Source: Primulina eburnea (Eukaryota > Streptophyta > Magnoliopsida > Lamiales > Gesneriaceae). Taken from it: a stretch of 64,000 nt of DNA. Location of the stretch: positions 35,712,317 through 35,776,316 of the forward strand of contig NC_133110.1 in NCBI RefSeq assembly GCF_022965805.1, in the 5' to 3' direction. Made by a program: the position numbers and the translations under genes. The notes beneath the pieces were generated by a model, which saw only the letters and a list, made by a program, of their open reading frames with translations, was not told where the DNA came from and did no database searches. Positions 47,797 through 60,141 of the stretch are shown one piece after another; the first letter of the stretch is position 1; every line of letters begins with the position of its first letter.

Positions 47797-49133
47797 TGTA
47801 GTGACCCGTTCCAGAATCACCTACTAATCAGAACTTAAGCATGCAAAATTAACATTTAAAACTGAATCAGGTAATACAGCGGAAAAACAGTAATACAACC
47901 CAATCGAATCTGTAAGTACAAAATACTTAAACAACCAGATCGAACTAAATACCAAGAACGAATACCGATAACTACAAGTCAACCTCTGCCAGCTCCCTGT
48001 CCACTCCCTCTTGGACCGTCCAACCTGAGACCTGCCCCATCGAATAGGGTGTCCAAAACAGAGATAAACCGAGGACGTGAGCATAAAACGCTCAGCACCG
48101 AAAGCATGAGTATACAAGCCTATATGAAATGCACATGCTATGATATGATACCAGGGTAGTCAAGAAACAGGAGTCACAAAAGATCTCAATATGCTCAGTC
48201 TAGAGGCGCCAAGTGGATAGTGCCGCGCGGTACTCCTCTGGGTCACTGCATCCACTACAAGATCAGACGTGGACCTAAAATGTCCCGGATCACCGAAGCC
48301 CTCCGGACCCGTCGGCCACTGTGTACTCTCGGTGTCCATGCGTCCACAAGACAGGGCTGAGCGGCCCCACAAGATATAGCTTATCTCGAAAGAGATACAG
48401 CTCAACAATAAAGGCTATCTCGAAAGAGATACGGCTCAAGATGAAATGTAACATACAGCAATAAGCGTGACATAATAGCATGCATCATATGACATATATC
48501 AATGCAGCAAGTAATCATGCAACACATATAAGAATGTATACTCAACCAGGATATCTCGGATAGTACTTTCGTACCTCAAACCAGTAGATCCTAGCAATCA
48601 GCCCTAGAATCAAGCCTGCGTCCGTAGTCAGCCCACTGATGCCGCTAGCTCCCAACTAGAGCACAACTCCGCTACAAAACCAGTAGCTCCCCGCTAGTGC
48701 CTAAACCTCGGGAAAAGACTAGAAACCCATCAGAAACGACTAAAACGCTCTGGAACACTCGGAATTGGCGAGTAACAAATGAAGCCTCGCGCCTCTATTT
48801 ATAGACAACGATCGGTAAATCCGACCCACTTCGGACGATCCGATCCGGCACACTTCGGACGATCCGAACCCTGATCGGACGATCCGAATCCTGCATGTCT
48901 TCCACGTGTCCAGCCACCTGTCTTCGGACGATCCGAATCCTGCATGTCTTCCACGTGTCCAGCCACCTGTCTTCGGACGATCCGAACCTTGCATGTCTTC
49001 CACGTGTCCAGCCACCTGTCTTCGGACGATCCGAACCCTGATCGGACGATCCGAACCCTGATCGGTCCTTCCGAACACACCGAAATAATATTTAATCTAA
49101 TAATTAACTCAAATTAGGCATCGGGATACTACA
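47797..49133 (-). repeat. Family B LTR 3 (1337 bp)
   Basis: 29 bp longer than LTRs 1 and 2 because the TTCGGACGATCCGAA/CCACGTGTCCAGCCACCTG array (48835-49070) has a different unit composition. It also has private substitutions (AGCTCCCTG for ATCTCCCTG at about 47991, CCGAACACACCG for CCGATCACAACG at about 49071). Confidence 0.92.
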
Positions 49134-50047
49134 GTAATATAGAAGAAAAATATCACATTAGTAAATACATGATAATTAAAATTTTGTACAAATAGAAAAA
49201 TAATATTTTTTACTTCTCGATCATGAAAATTAGATTTCAAAATTAATCTCTTGTTGTTTCTAATATTTAGGTAGTTCATAACAACGAACAAATCCAAATT
49301 TAAACGAACATTACATCTTGGAAAGATTCAGCTCAGATATGGTGCTGAAAAGATGAGTCATTTCAGAATTCAATTTTGGAGTAGATAAATTTAGTAAGAT
49401 AAATAGAATAAAATTGATTTTTAATATAATATGCAATATTGCATTATTTATAATTTAAAATTCAAATAAGACATCACAAGGGAAAAAATATACATTGGAT
49501 GCTTTTGGTAGAATTATATCATACATTAACTTTTTGAAATTATGAAAATCTCGAATTGCATGCATTGGGTGTCAACATTTCTGATTATTGAGGGTAATAT
49601 ACATGTTTATTGAGGGTAATTCAATGTCTATTTGAAACTATTTTGAATCTATCTCTTTTAAATTTCTTAGGCTCTCTTATTTGAATGTTTAAGAAGACAA
49701 TTCAAAATATACAATATATATACTTATGATTTTGGAAGAAAACTACAATACATTAATTCTTTCAAATTAAGGTAATCTCGAAATAATATGCAATAGAGAT
49801 AAAAAAAAAAAAATTATGATTATTAAATGGTAATTTAATGTCTATTGAAAAATCTTATTGTATACTCAACCAATTTTATTTTTAGAAAAATTAAATTAAC
49901 TAATTAAATATTGTATTTCTTTTTTAGTAAGTAATTTGGACAATAAATTACTTAAAATAGCAAAATGTATTTTTGAATGATTTACCTTATGAGTGATAAT
50001 GAGCATTGCAATTATTTGCATTTTAAATTTATGTATACAGTTTTCAA

Positions 50048-50742
<695 letters not shown>

Positions 50743-50974
50743 TAGGATATTTCAAGAGGGCATTTCATGTGTTTGTCAATCACACAGCATCAGTTATGTT
50801 GTACATTTGACTAATCCCCAAAAAAACTTGTCCTAAACGTACAATAAAATTAAGACTCCCCAAATTCATTTAAAAAAAATCTAGCATCACATATAATGTA
50901 AAAAAGAAACCTTGTTTCTCTATTTCAATACATTAAAAAATTACTTTAATAACTAATTTATTACAGACAATAAA
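50743..50974. other. AT-rich spacer, nothing recognised
   Basis: Non-coding sequence between the TA tract and the next LTR. Confidence 0.5.
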
Positions 50975-52352
50975 TGATTAGCTCATAATAGTTTATATTT
51001 TTATTGTCATATCTCTCATTGTTATCACTTTCAACGTGCTTAATTGACACATTTTTGTGTGATTTTATTGTAGGGTGAAGTTTTCTGTTCTTGCGATAAA
51101 TTTGGGCTAAAAAGGGTGATTTTATATCATAATTAAAGTTGCCGATATGATCTTAGTGGAAGATGTGGAGCATAAAAATTCAGAAGATGTTTTTGCATAA
51201 GGCGTGATCACGCCTTGTGACGATTCCTTGGTTGCCTAGTGATATGAGGAATTTTTATATCAAAGAAAAAAATACAAGATAGAGTTTTTTATGCTCTATA
51301 TTATTGGAGGATATTTTCTAGTATCTTTTAATTTTTAGGTATTAGGTTTTTTGTTTTAGTTTAATGGGCTTTTCTTCTTTTGGACCCATTAATTCCTTTC
51401 TTGTCCACCAATACCTCACGTACACGACATTCTCTTTTTCTTTTTTTTCTTGACCACTATTCACAAGCAGTACAAGGGAGGCGGCAGAGAAGAATTCCAC
51501 CAACCAATCTCAAGGATTTTCTCTCCAATTCTCTCCACACTTTAGGCTAAGTTTTATTTTTGATTCAAAGGATATTTTTACTATTTCGATTTATCACTGT
51601 GAGACTTTTTGTGATTTAATATTCGTGTTTTGTTCAAGTATTTGTTGATTTATGATTTATTTATATGAAAGTTGTGTGTTGATTAATCTGACAATTTAAT
51701 TCGATATATAATTTTCTACTGCTAACCATGAATTCAGTGATCCGTAATTGTCATGAATGATTGGTACATGAGTAGCGATAGATTAGGTGTGTTGTGCTAT
51801 CATAGCATATTTAATCTAAATAAATCAACGAAACTCGATCTATCAATTGCAGCTATCTCGGTTGTTAGATTTTAGGATTAACTGTTTTCACAAAACGAAA
51901 ATGCTATTTTTAATTAATATGGAACGCTATCGTGCCCAGTTAGTTATTGATAAGTTTTGACTGGATGCTGGGTTTGGTCAATTAAATTAGGAAAACACAA
52001 GAATTTTAGTGGTTATCCCTATAATTCTAAAGTTAATTGCTTGTAATTGCATGAATAAATATATGTTAGCCGAATGAACAGTGATACAATTGAATAGTAG
52101 AAATCCCTTGAATCGAGCTTGGTAATATTAATTTCCATTTAATTAGTTTTTTCATCTTGATTTGTTATTTCTTCTTGCATGTTAAATTAGTTCTAGTATT
52201 TTATTTAATTCATATCCAAAATTCCCCCTTTTATTTGCACTTTTACTCGAAAGAAATCACCCCCCGTTCCCTGTGGATTCGACCCTGCTCACCATTACAC
52301 TAATTTTATTTAAAGAGTAGGAATTTAAGTTTGGTGGCACAACGACAGCACA
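50975..52352 (+). repeat. 5' LTR of the Tat-like element
   Basis: Starts TGATTAGCTCATAATAG, as does the 3' copy at 56109. It contains the perfect palindrome GGCGTGATCACGCC (about 51201), and ends near ACGACAGCACA before the PBS; the last few bases are uncertain. Confidence 0.82.
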
Positions 52353-52432
52353 CCAAATTTTGGCGCCGTTGCCGGGGAACGGTGCAAGGTTAATTTTTTT
52401 CGAATTTCGTTATTTTTTGTCTCATTCTTCTT

Positions 52433-53293
52433 GTGCAGGTGATTTTATCAAGAAAAGAGGAATTTGAGAATTTTTTTGTAGTGAAATACTTCGAGATGTT
52501 TCATCGACAAGTATTCACAAGTTTTTCCCAACAAACCGAAGAGCCATTCTATGCAGCATGGAAGAGATTCAATAATTTAGCAACAACATTCAGGAATCAT
52601 GATTTTTCTAACTATGTTCTTATTCGAATTTTCCTAAAAGGTTTGGATGCAGTTACACGAAGATGGGTATTTAATGGAGCAATAACAACTGGAAGTCCAC
52701 TACTTAGTCGAGGTGAAGACAGTGTGATATATTTGCTAAATGATATAGCCGACTTTGACTACCATCAGTATTGGGATCATTCGCTGCAGAGTTGGAGACA
52801 CCAATACACTCCAGAAATTAACCAATCTGATTTTACAGACCAACCTTTCGAGCATCAAGAAGATGAGGGATGTAGTCTTGAATTAATCATAACTCGATTG
52901 AATGATATGGTAAACAAGCACGTGGCATTGGATGAGGAAACTGTCGAGCCTCAGTCTGAAGAAGTTTTGGAAGAAATATCAAACGAAGATGAGGCACCAA
53001 TGAAGTTGAGAGATGAACAAGCTCCTGAGACTATCGATTTGAGCTCGTCGATAATATCATCATATATACATCTAGGAGATCCTTGTCTTTCTCCATTGCC
53101 GATTTCAACAGATTTTGTTCTTCAAGAGCTAACTATGATACACTCATCTCATGCCTATTATTTAAAGTCACGTTTTGTTGAGGAGACGAGCTTACATTGC
53201 ATACATCAAGCCAAACTTGAGGACACATGGAACCAAGACCCATATATGGTGTCATATGACAAGTACTTTGGGCGTCAGCCGCTCTTTGAATGA
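52433..53293 (+). CDS. Tat-like retrotransposon gag
   Basis: A frame of 286 codons open from 52433 (no ATG until 52496, MFHRQVF). It carries the gag core signature FYAAWKRFNNLATTFRNHDF and IRIFLKGLDAVTRRWV, like the SWERFK...HGF and FYxGL blocks of Athila/Tat gags. A glutamate-rich tail ends GRQPLFE. There is no zinc knuckle. Downstream GCTTTTGGGAGGCAACCCAA (53333-53352) is a familiar post-gag sequence of this clade (from memory). The frame is unbroken, but without pol it depends on a helper. Confidence 0.75.
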   Translation: MQVILSRKEEFENFFVVKYFEMFHRQVFTSFSQQTEEPFYAAWKRFNNLATTFRNHDFSNYVLIRIFLKGLDAVTRRWVFNGAITTGSPLLSRGEDSVIYLLNDIADFDYHQYWDHSLQSWRHQYTPEINQSDFTDQPFEHQEDEGCSLELIITRLNDMVNKHVALDEETVEPQSEEVLEEISNEDEAPMKLRDEQAPETIDLSSSIISSYIHLGDPCLSPLPISTDFVLQELTMIHSSHAYYLKSRFVEETSLHCIHQAKLEDTWNQDPYMVSYDKYFGRQPLFE

Positions 53294-53394
53294 GTGCTTT
53301 TGATGTCGAGCATAACGACTTAAAAAAATTGTGCTTTTGGGAGGCAACCCAAATTTTAGTTCTTGTTTTTTTAATTTTATTCCAGTAGAGGATT

Positions 53395-53600
53395 TCGCAC
53401 AAGGCGTGGCCACGCCTTGTTGAAACACCTCTGCTGAAATTTTTTTTAAAAAAAAAATTGCCCTAAACACAGTAGATGTCTTTTGACAAGGCGTGGTCAC
53501 GCCCTGTCCGAAGACATATTCTGGAAAAAAAAAATTTGCCTTAAACACAGTAGATGTCTTTTGACAAGGCGTGACCACGCCCTGTCAAAAGACATCTTCT
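53395..53600 (+). repeat. Three tandem GGCGTGRYCACGCC palindrome units
   Basis: GGCGTGGCCACGCC (53404), then GGCGTGGTCACGCC (53492) and GGCGTGACCACGCC (53569), the last two each within repeats beginning CAGTAGATGTCTTTTGACAA. The same type of palindrome occurs once in each LTR of the element. Confidence 0.8.
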
Positions 53601-53984
53601 AAAAAAAAAATTAAAATTTACTTTTCTTTTATCTAACATTATTTGTTCTCACCCCTTTTCACATCTTCTCTCGCAGGCTTGTTAACACCGCAACAACAAT
53701 ATAAAGCTTTGCTCCATGATGTCCAAAAGTTTTCAGGGGAGTTTTCTAACTTCTTTTGCGTTTTACTGTCTATGTTACGTGTGAGGCCCGGGGCCGAAGA
53801 GGGCGGGGGGTGAACGCCGGTGCCATCAGTTGCACGGACAATGAGCGGCTCCTGGCAGGCTTCTAGGTGAAGGGAACATGAATGAACCGACCCACACGGG
53901 AATGAGAGGGATTCCGAGACTGGGCAATGTAATGGACTGAACAGTTGAAGAGGGCTTAAAAGATTTGATTGGTACTACTCATAT

Positions 53985-54095
53985 CACGAAGGTGCATCTT
54001 CTTTTCGGTAGCTCATCACATAAGAACTCCAAAGTTAAGCGTGCTTGACTTGGGGCAATTTTGGGATGGGTGACCTCCTGGGAAGTTTCCTAGGG
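53985..54095 (+). ncRNA. 5S-rRNA-like segment in TRIM LTR 1
   Basis: AGAACTCCAAAGTTAAGCG and GGGATGGGTGACCTCCTGGG match the box A and box C regions of plant 5S rRNA (usual form AGAACTCCGCAGTTAAGCG and GGATGGGTGACCTCCTGGGA) in the right order. The segment between them is altered. Pol III transcription from such LTRs is known for Cassandra; here it is inferred. Confidence 0.75.
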
Positions 54096-54451
54096 TGCGT
54101 GTGAGTGAGGACATAAGCACGCTGGAAAGACTCGTCTTGGTACAGTGAGGACAGTCGTCAAATCTGGGGCGTTACAAGTGGTATCAGAGCCGACCTCTCT
54201 TAGTACGGTGTGGTTCGGGGACGAACCAAGCGGAAGCTGGTGGGCATGTGAGGCCCGGGGCCGAAGAGGGCGGGGGGGTGAACGCCGGTGCCATCAGTTG
54301 CACGGACAATGAGCGGCTCCTGGCAGGCTTCTAGGTGAAGGGAACATGAATGAACCGACCCACACGGAATGAGAGGGATTCCGAGACTGGGCAATGTAAT
54401 GGACTGAACAGTTGAAGAGGGCTTAAAAGATTTGATTGGTACTACTCATAT

Positions 54452-54561
54452 CACGAAGGTGCATCTTCTTTTCGGTAGCTCATCACATAAGAACTCCAAA
54501 GTTAAGCGTGCTTGACTTGGGGCAATTTTGGATGGGTGACCTCCTGGGAAGTTTCCTAGGG
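54452..54561 (+). ncRNA. 5S-rRNA-like segment in TRIM LTR 2
   Basis: Same blocks as in LTR 1, with one G missing before GATGGGTGACCTCC. Confidence 0.75.
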
Positions 54562-54642
54562 TGCGTGTGAGTGAGGACATAAGCACGCTGGAAAGACTCG
54601 TCTTGGTACAGTGAGGACAGTCGTCAAATCTGGGGCGTTACA

Positions 54643-56108
54643 TACGCATCTAAATTTTGTGTCATTGAGGACATTGTCACATATAGGTGTGGGAGGGGGT
54701 ATATAGCCTTATTTCTCGTTTCAATTTCTATTTTTTTTTTCAAATTTTTTGCATGTTTATTCGGAAAAAAAATAAAGAAGAAAGAGATGAGAGAGTCCGG
54801 CAAAGTGAAGTTGTTTGATCCATACAACATTAGTGTTTATTCATTATCTCTCTCATTTGAATCTTAATGCCTCTGAAGCGAGTCTATGAAGAAAAAAAAA
54901 CTATTGTTTTCCTTATGTGCTACTGATTTTGCATTCTTACTGCTATATTTATGGGTAGTTGCTTTTGATGATGTGTTGAAATGACAAGTGTATGGGGTCT
55001 AGAACACATACCGTTTTTTTTTGTGAGCTTTGAGCCATGAGCAATCATCATATCATGCTCCAATTTTTTCTTGATTGTGTGTTAGTCATACATTGTTGAT
55101 TTTTTCTAGAACTTGCTTTGTTATACATGTCTTTGTTTATACCTTGTGATGGATTATGTGCATAAACAAAGTAAAGGGCATTAGGTTCAAACAATTTTCT
55201 TTCGCGTCATCTTAGCCGTTCTTTGAGCCTACCCTGATTCATTAACCCTTAGTGAGCCAAGTTCGAGCCTGAGCCTATTTGTTGGAAAATAACCACGTTA
55301 CAAACCATGATAAATCCTTTTTGTTGGTTATCCCTCTATTTGAACCTTGAATTGGAGAAGCATGCACACTTTTCGCATTTAGCATCGCTTTGAGCCAAGA
55401 AAGCGTAAATTGTTGAGATCGAAGTGATTAAATGCTCGACATCGTAGTCTCAAACGCTTTGTTAGAAAAACATCTACTGAAAAAAAGACTTCTTTTGAAA
55501 AAAATAATAAAAAAAGAGAAAAAAATACATATTTATAATGAAGAAAAAAAAAAAAGGAGTGAGAAGGAAAATAAGAGCAACGAAGAAAAAAATGGTTCTT
55601 GGATGTTATAATGAGATTGAAGATGTTATTGTTAGCAGGATGCAATTGTCTTTGTTGAAAGTGTATATGTATTCTTCAGTTCCATAAACCGTTGTACTTA
55701 TTTCCTACCTGCCCTCTAGCCACGGTACAACCCATTTACAGTCCTTGTTTGTGCATTTTAATTCATTCACTTGGTAGAGGATATGATATATTTGCAAGCT
55801 TATGGTAAAAAATTTCAGTTGTGTTTTGACATGAGAGCTCCTTGATACATACCTAGACACTTACGAGTGAAATGAGCGAATCTTGTGAGAAGTTTTTGGA
55901 CTCTATGCGTTTTTATTTCTACACATTCGGATGGAAGCAATTGCTCATGATGTTGGTAGTCGGATGCCCAACAATTACATTTTTTTGGTGCATGAAAAAA
56001 AATATATTTACGGACAAGTAAATGAAGCAGAAAAGAGGATAATGAGTTGAGATAATGAATTGAACTCTATTATGCTTGAGGACAGGCATGGTTTAGATGT
56101 GGGAGATT
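54643..56108 (+). other. Non-coding interior of the Tat-like element
   Basis: No pol motif in any frame. Many A/T homopolymers; minus-strand frames such as 55379-55645 are low-complexity. The stretch ends in the polypurine tract at 56099-56108. Confidence 0.55.
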
Positions 56109-56784
56109 TGATTAGCTCATAATAGTTTATATTTTACTGTCATATCTCTCATTGTTACCACTTTTAACGTACTTAATTGACACATTTTTGTGTGATTTTA
56201 TTGTAGGGTGAAGTTTTCTGTTCTTGCGATAAATGTGGGCTAAAAAGGGTGATTTTATATCATAATTAAAGTTGCCGATATGATCTTAGTGGAAGACGTG
56301 GAGCAGAAAAATTCAGAAGATGTTTTTGCATAAGGCGTGATCACGCCTTGTGACGATTCCTTGGTTGCCTAGTGAGATGAGGAATTTTTATATCAAAGAA
56401 AAAAAATACAAGATATAGTTTTTTATGCTCTATATTATTGAAGGATATTTTCTAGTATCTTTTAATTTTTAGGTATTAGGTTTTTTGTTTTAGTTTAATG
56501 AGCTGTTCTTCTTTTGGACCCATTAATTCCTTTCTTGTCCACCAATACCTCACGTATAAGACATTCTCTTTTTTTTTTTTCTTGACCACTATTCAAGCAG
56601 TACAAGGGAGGCGATAGAGAAAGAATCCATCACCAATCTCAAGGATTTTCTCTCCAATTATCTCCACAACTTTAGGCTAAGTTTTATTTTTGATTCAAAG
56701 GGTATTTTTACTATTTCGATTTATCACTGTGAGACTTTTTGTGATTTAATTTAATATGTGTTTGTTAAGTATTTGTTGATTTAT

Positions 56785-58069
56785 AACAAAACTGAATCAT
56801 GTATACAGCGGAAAAAGAAACAAAAAAACCGTACTACAACCAATCGAATCTGAGTACAAAATTACTGTTAACAACCATAGATCGACTAAATACCCACGTA
56901 ACGAATACCGATAACTCCAAGTCAAAACCTCTGCCCATCTCCCTGCCACTCCCTCCTGGACCGCCAAACTGAGGAACCATGCCCCATCACTAGGGTTGTT
57001 CCAAAACAGGATAAAACCGAGACGTGAGCATAAAACGCTCAGCACCGAAGCATGAGTATACAAGCCTTATAAATGTCACATGATATGATATGATACCAGG
57101 GTAGTCAGAAAACAGGAGTCCCAAAGATCTCCATATGCTTCAGTCTGAGGCGCCAAGTGGATAGTTCCCGCGTGTACTCCCTCTGGGTCATGCATCCACT
57201 AACAAGACTCAGCGTGTACCTAAAATTTCCCGGACATCACCGAAGCCCTCCCGGACCCTTCGGCCACTGTGTACTTCGGATGTCCATGCGTCCACCAAGC
57301 CGGTGCTGCAGCTGCCCCAACAAGATATAGCTCTACTCGTAAAGAGATAACGCCTCAACATAAAGCTACTCTCGAAAGAATACGGCTCAAAGATTGAAGA
57401 TGTATACCATGCAGCAATAAGCGTGTACATAAATAGCATCATATATGAACATATATCATGCAGCAAGTAATCATGCACACACTATATAAGAATACTGTTA
57501 TACTCAACAGGATATCCTCGGGGTAGTACTTTCGTACCTCAAACCAGTAGATCCTAGCAATCAGCCTAGAATCAAGCCTGCTCCGTAGTCGCCCACTGAT
57601 GCCGCCTAGCTCCCAACTAGAGCACAGCTCCGCTACAAAACCAGTAGCTCCCGCTAGTGCCTAAAACCTGGGAAAAGACTAGAAACCCATCAGAAACGAC
57701 TAAAAACGCTCTGGAACACTCGGAATTGGCGAGTAACAAATGAAGCCTCACGCCTCTTTATAGACAACGATCGGTAGAGATCCGACCCACTTCGGACGAT
57801 CCATCCGCACACTTCGGACGATACCGAACCCTGATCGGCCTATCCGACATCCTGCATGTCTTCCACGTGTCGCCACCTGGCTTCGGACGATCCGCAACCC
57901 TGATCGGACGATCCGAACCTTGCATGTCTTCCCCGGTCCAGCCACCTGTCTTCGGACGATCCGAACCCTGATCTGGCGAATCCGGACCCTGATCAGGTGT
58001 CCTTCTCCGATCACAACGAAATAATATTTAATCCAATAATTAACTCAAATTAGGCATCGGGATACTACA
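56785..58069 (-). repeat. Indel-ridden copy of family B LTR 1 (matches 34458-35704)
   Basis: Starts abruptly inside the LTR (AAAACTGAATCA), joined directly to the truncated Tat 3' LTR with no element boundary. It is collinear with 34458-35704 but has many one- to three-base insertions and deletions; 1285 bp against 1247. It ends GGATACTACA with the PPT next to it. Confidence 0.85.
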
Positions 58070-60141
58070 TTCTCCCCCCTAAAAAAGGATTTCGTCCGCG
58101 AAATCGAGTCTGAAAAATGACTTTTGAACAACAATGACATTCAACTTAAGAATGAATTCACAACCTGAAATTACAATCATAACTGGAAAATACTACAACT
58201 AGAACAACTCTGGCTGCTCTGACCGCATGCGACTCTCTAGTTCCCAAGTACTTCTTCAGTACCCGGCGCTTGCCACTGACACTTACGACAAGAGGAATAG
58301 TCTTATCCGCAGTACCTTTCATTCCGGTCTAAGATCGAAACCGGCTCTTTCCACAAAGACAAATCCGGATCAGCTGAACTTCTGTCGGATGCAAACATGA
58401 GTACTCATCCGCTTACGTATCGTCTCAACAAGCACATGAAAACATTGTGAACACTAGACAGATACGGTGGCAAAGTCTAAAATCTGTAGGCCAAATCTCC
58501 CACACATTCTAAGATCTCAAAAGGACCAATGAATCTCGGAGGCTTAGCTACCTTGAGTTCCAAATCTCAGAATCCTCCGAAAAGGTGATACCTTGGAAAC
58601 ACTTTCGCCTGCATCAAAATGAAAGGTCTGCGCTTGGTGTTCGCATAACTCGCTTGTCGTCCTGAGCGTCTAATCCGATGTTTGATCACAAGAACTTTGT
58701 CCCATGGCCTGCTGAATCAATTCTGGACCCTCGACCTGTCGTTCTCTCTCGCGACTTCCTCCCAGAACAGAGGAGTACGACAACGTCGACCATACAATGC
58801 TTCAAACGAGACTACCAATACTCCTATGAAAACGGTTGTTGTATGCAAACTCTATCAGTGGCAGATGATCCTGCCAAGCTAGCCCGAAATCCATCACACA
58901 AGATCTCAACATATCCTCAGAGTACGAATAGTCCTCTGACTGACCGTCAGTCTCTGGGTGATATGCAGTACTCAAACTCAAGGTAGTGCCCAAGGCTTGC
59001 TGAAAGCTGCCCCGCAAAATCTAGATGTAAATCGAGGATCTCTGTCACTAACGATACTCACGGGCACACCAGAAACCCGTACAATCTTTGAATGTACAAC
59101 CGTGGCCATCCGATCGAAGTGAAATCTCTGTTATACGGAAGAAAAGGGGCAGACTTAGTAAGCCGATCCACTACCGCCCAATAGCATCTCTATTCCCCAC
59201 AGACATAGGCAGTGAGTCACGAAGTCCATCGTGATATGCTCCCACTTCCACTCCGGAATAGGAAGATTCTGCAACAAACCTCCAGGTCGTCGATACTCAG
59301 CCTTCACCTGCTGACAAGGACAAGGCACTTGGAGACATACTGAAAACATTACGTTTTCATACCTTTCCAACCAAAATCGAGTCCCTCAAATCCTTATACA
59401 TCTTGTTGCTCCCCGGATGAACCTCAACTTGCTACGATGAGCCTGGGAAAAAATCTCCTCCCTCAAAGTGTCATCTTCCGGTATACAACACGACCAGATA
59501 AGACAAAACGACCCTTTGGACTGATAGTGGAATCCAGAAGTATTATCCCATCCGCCAACCGAGCTAATCTCTGAATCTTAGAATCAGACATCTGAGCATC
59601 TCTAATCGAGAATACAAAACTGCTCAGACAAAATAGTGACTACACGGATACTCTCGCGTTCCCTTCCGATGTTTACAATTGAATCCCATCGAACAGAAAT
59701 CCTGAATAATCTCAGATACAGCACACAAGTTCTGAAGAGCAGACTAAATCTTACCTTGCGACTAAGAGCATCGCGGCGTGATGATTCGAGATCCTGGATG
59801 TGAATACTTTAATCTCCAATCATCATCCTTGAGAGATCCATCCAACGACGCTGACGTACATGTTCAACTCAGCCTGAGTGAACAGATACTTCAACTCTTA
59901 TGATCAGTGAAAATTCAAATCGCTCACCATACAGATTATGGCGCCAGATTTTCAAAGCAAAAACGATCGCTGCTAATTCCAGATCATGAACAGGATAGTT
60001 TCCTCATGAGTTTCAACTGTCTCGACGCATAGCAATCCACTGCTCCTTCTGCATCAGAACACCACCCCTAGTCCCTGTAAAGAGGCATCGTTGTAAAAAC
60101 TGAAACACCAGATCCAGACGGATAAAAACAAGCCACAACGG
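58070..60141 (-). pseudogene. Indel-ridden copy of the left body distal pol (matches 35705-37768)
   Basis: Integrase and RNase H sequence is recognisable in pieces, for example minus 58802-59017 with [11 protein letters not shown] and 59155-59370 with [20 protein letters not shown], but no frame stays open for long. Many diagnostic bases agree with the left body (AGCTAGCCC at about 58878, GGTCGTCGATA at about 59284). A few agree with the right body. Confidence 0.85.

Larger units (their letters stand above)
34397..49133 (-). mobile_element. Tandem Ty3/gypsy chromovirus (family B): LTR-body-LTR-body-LTR, TSD GTAAT
   Basis: Three LTRs (34397-35704, 41848-43155, 47797-49133) alternate with two bodies, all read on the minus strand. 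The whole array is bounded by one perfect 5 bp duplication GTAAT (34392-34396, 49134-49138), and the empty site is present in Helitron 1 (reverse of TATATTACAAAG at 16318-16329). The central LTR serves as 5' LTR of the left body and 3' LTR of the right body. This structure arises by unequal crossing-over between LTRs. Both bodies carry the same gag stop and the same poly-T shift. Confidence 0.92.
53780..54642 (+). mobile_element. TRIM retrotransposon with 5S-rRNA-like LTRs (Cassandra-like)
   Basis: Two LTRs of 397 and 396 bp (53780-54176, 54247-54642; TGTGAGGCCCGGGG to GGGGCGTTACA) flank 70 bp. The interior has the PBS TGGTATCAGAGC (54179-54190) and a purine-rich end (GCGGAAGCTGGTGGGCA). Flanking TACG (53776-53779, 54643-54646) may be the target duplication. 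There is no coding capacity. Each LTR carries a 5S-rRNA-like block, the hallmark of Cassandra TRIMs. It is nested in the Tat-like element. Confidence 0.88.
50975..56784 (+). mobile_element. Tat/Athila-clade gypsy element, gag only, 3' LTR truncated
   Basis: 5' LTR (50975-52352), PBS TGGCGCCGTTGCCGGGGA (52361-52378; tRNA-Asp type, as in Tat/Athila elements), gag (52433-53293), about 2.8 kb of non-coding interior containing a TRIM insertion, PPT GTGGGAGATT (56099-56108), and a 3' LTR from 56109 that breaks off at about 56784. No protease, RT or integrase was seen, so it is non-autonomous. Target duplications cannot be checked because the right end is lost. Confidence 0.82.
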
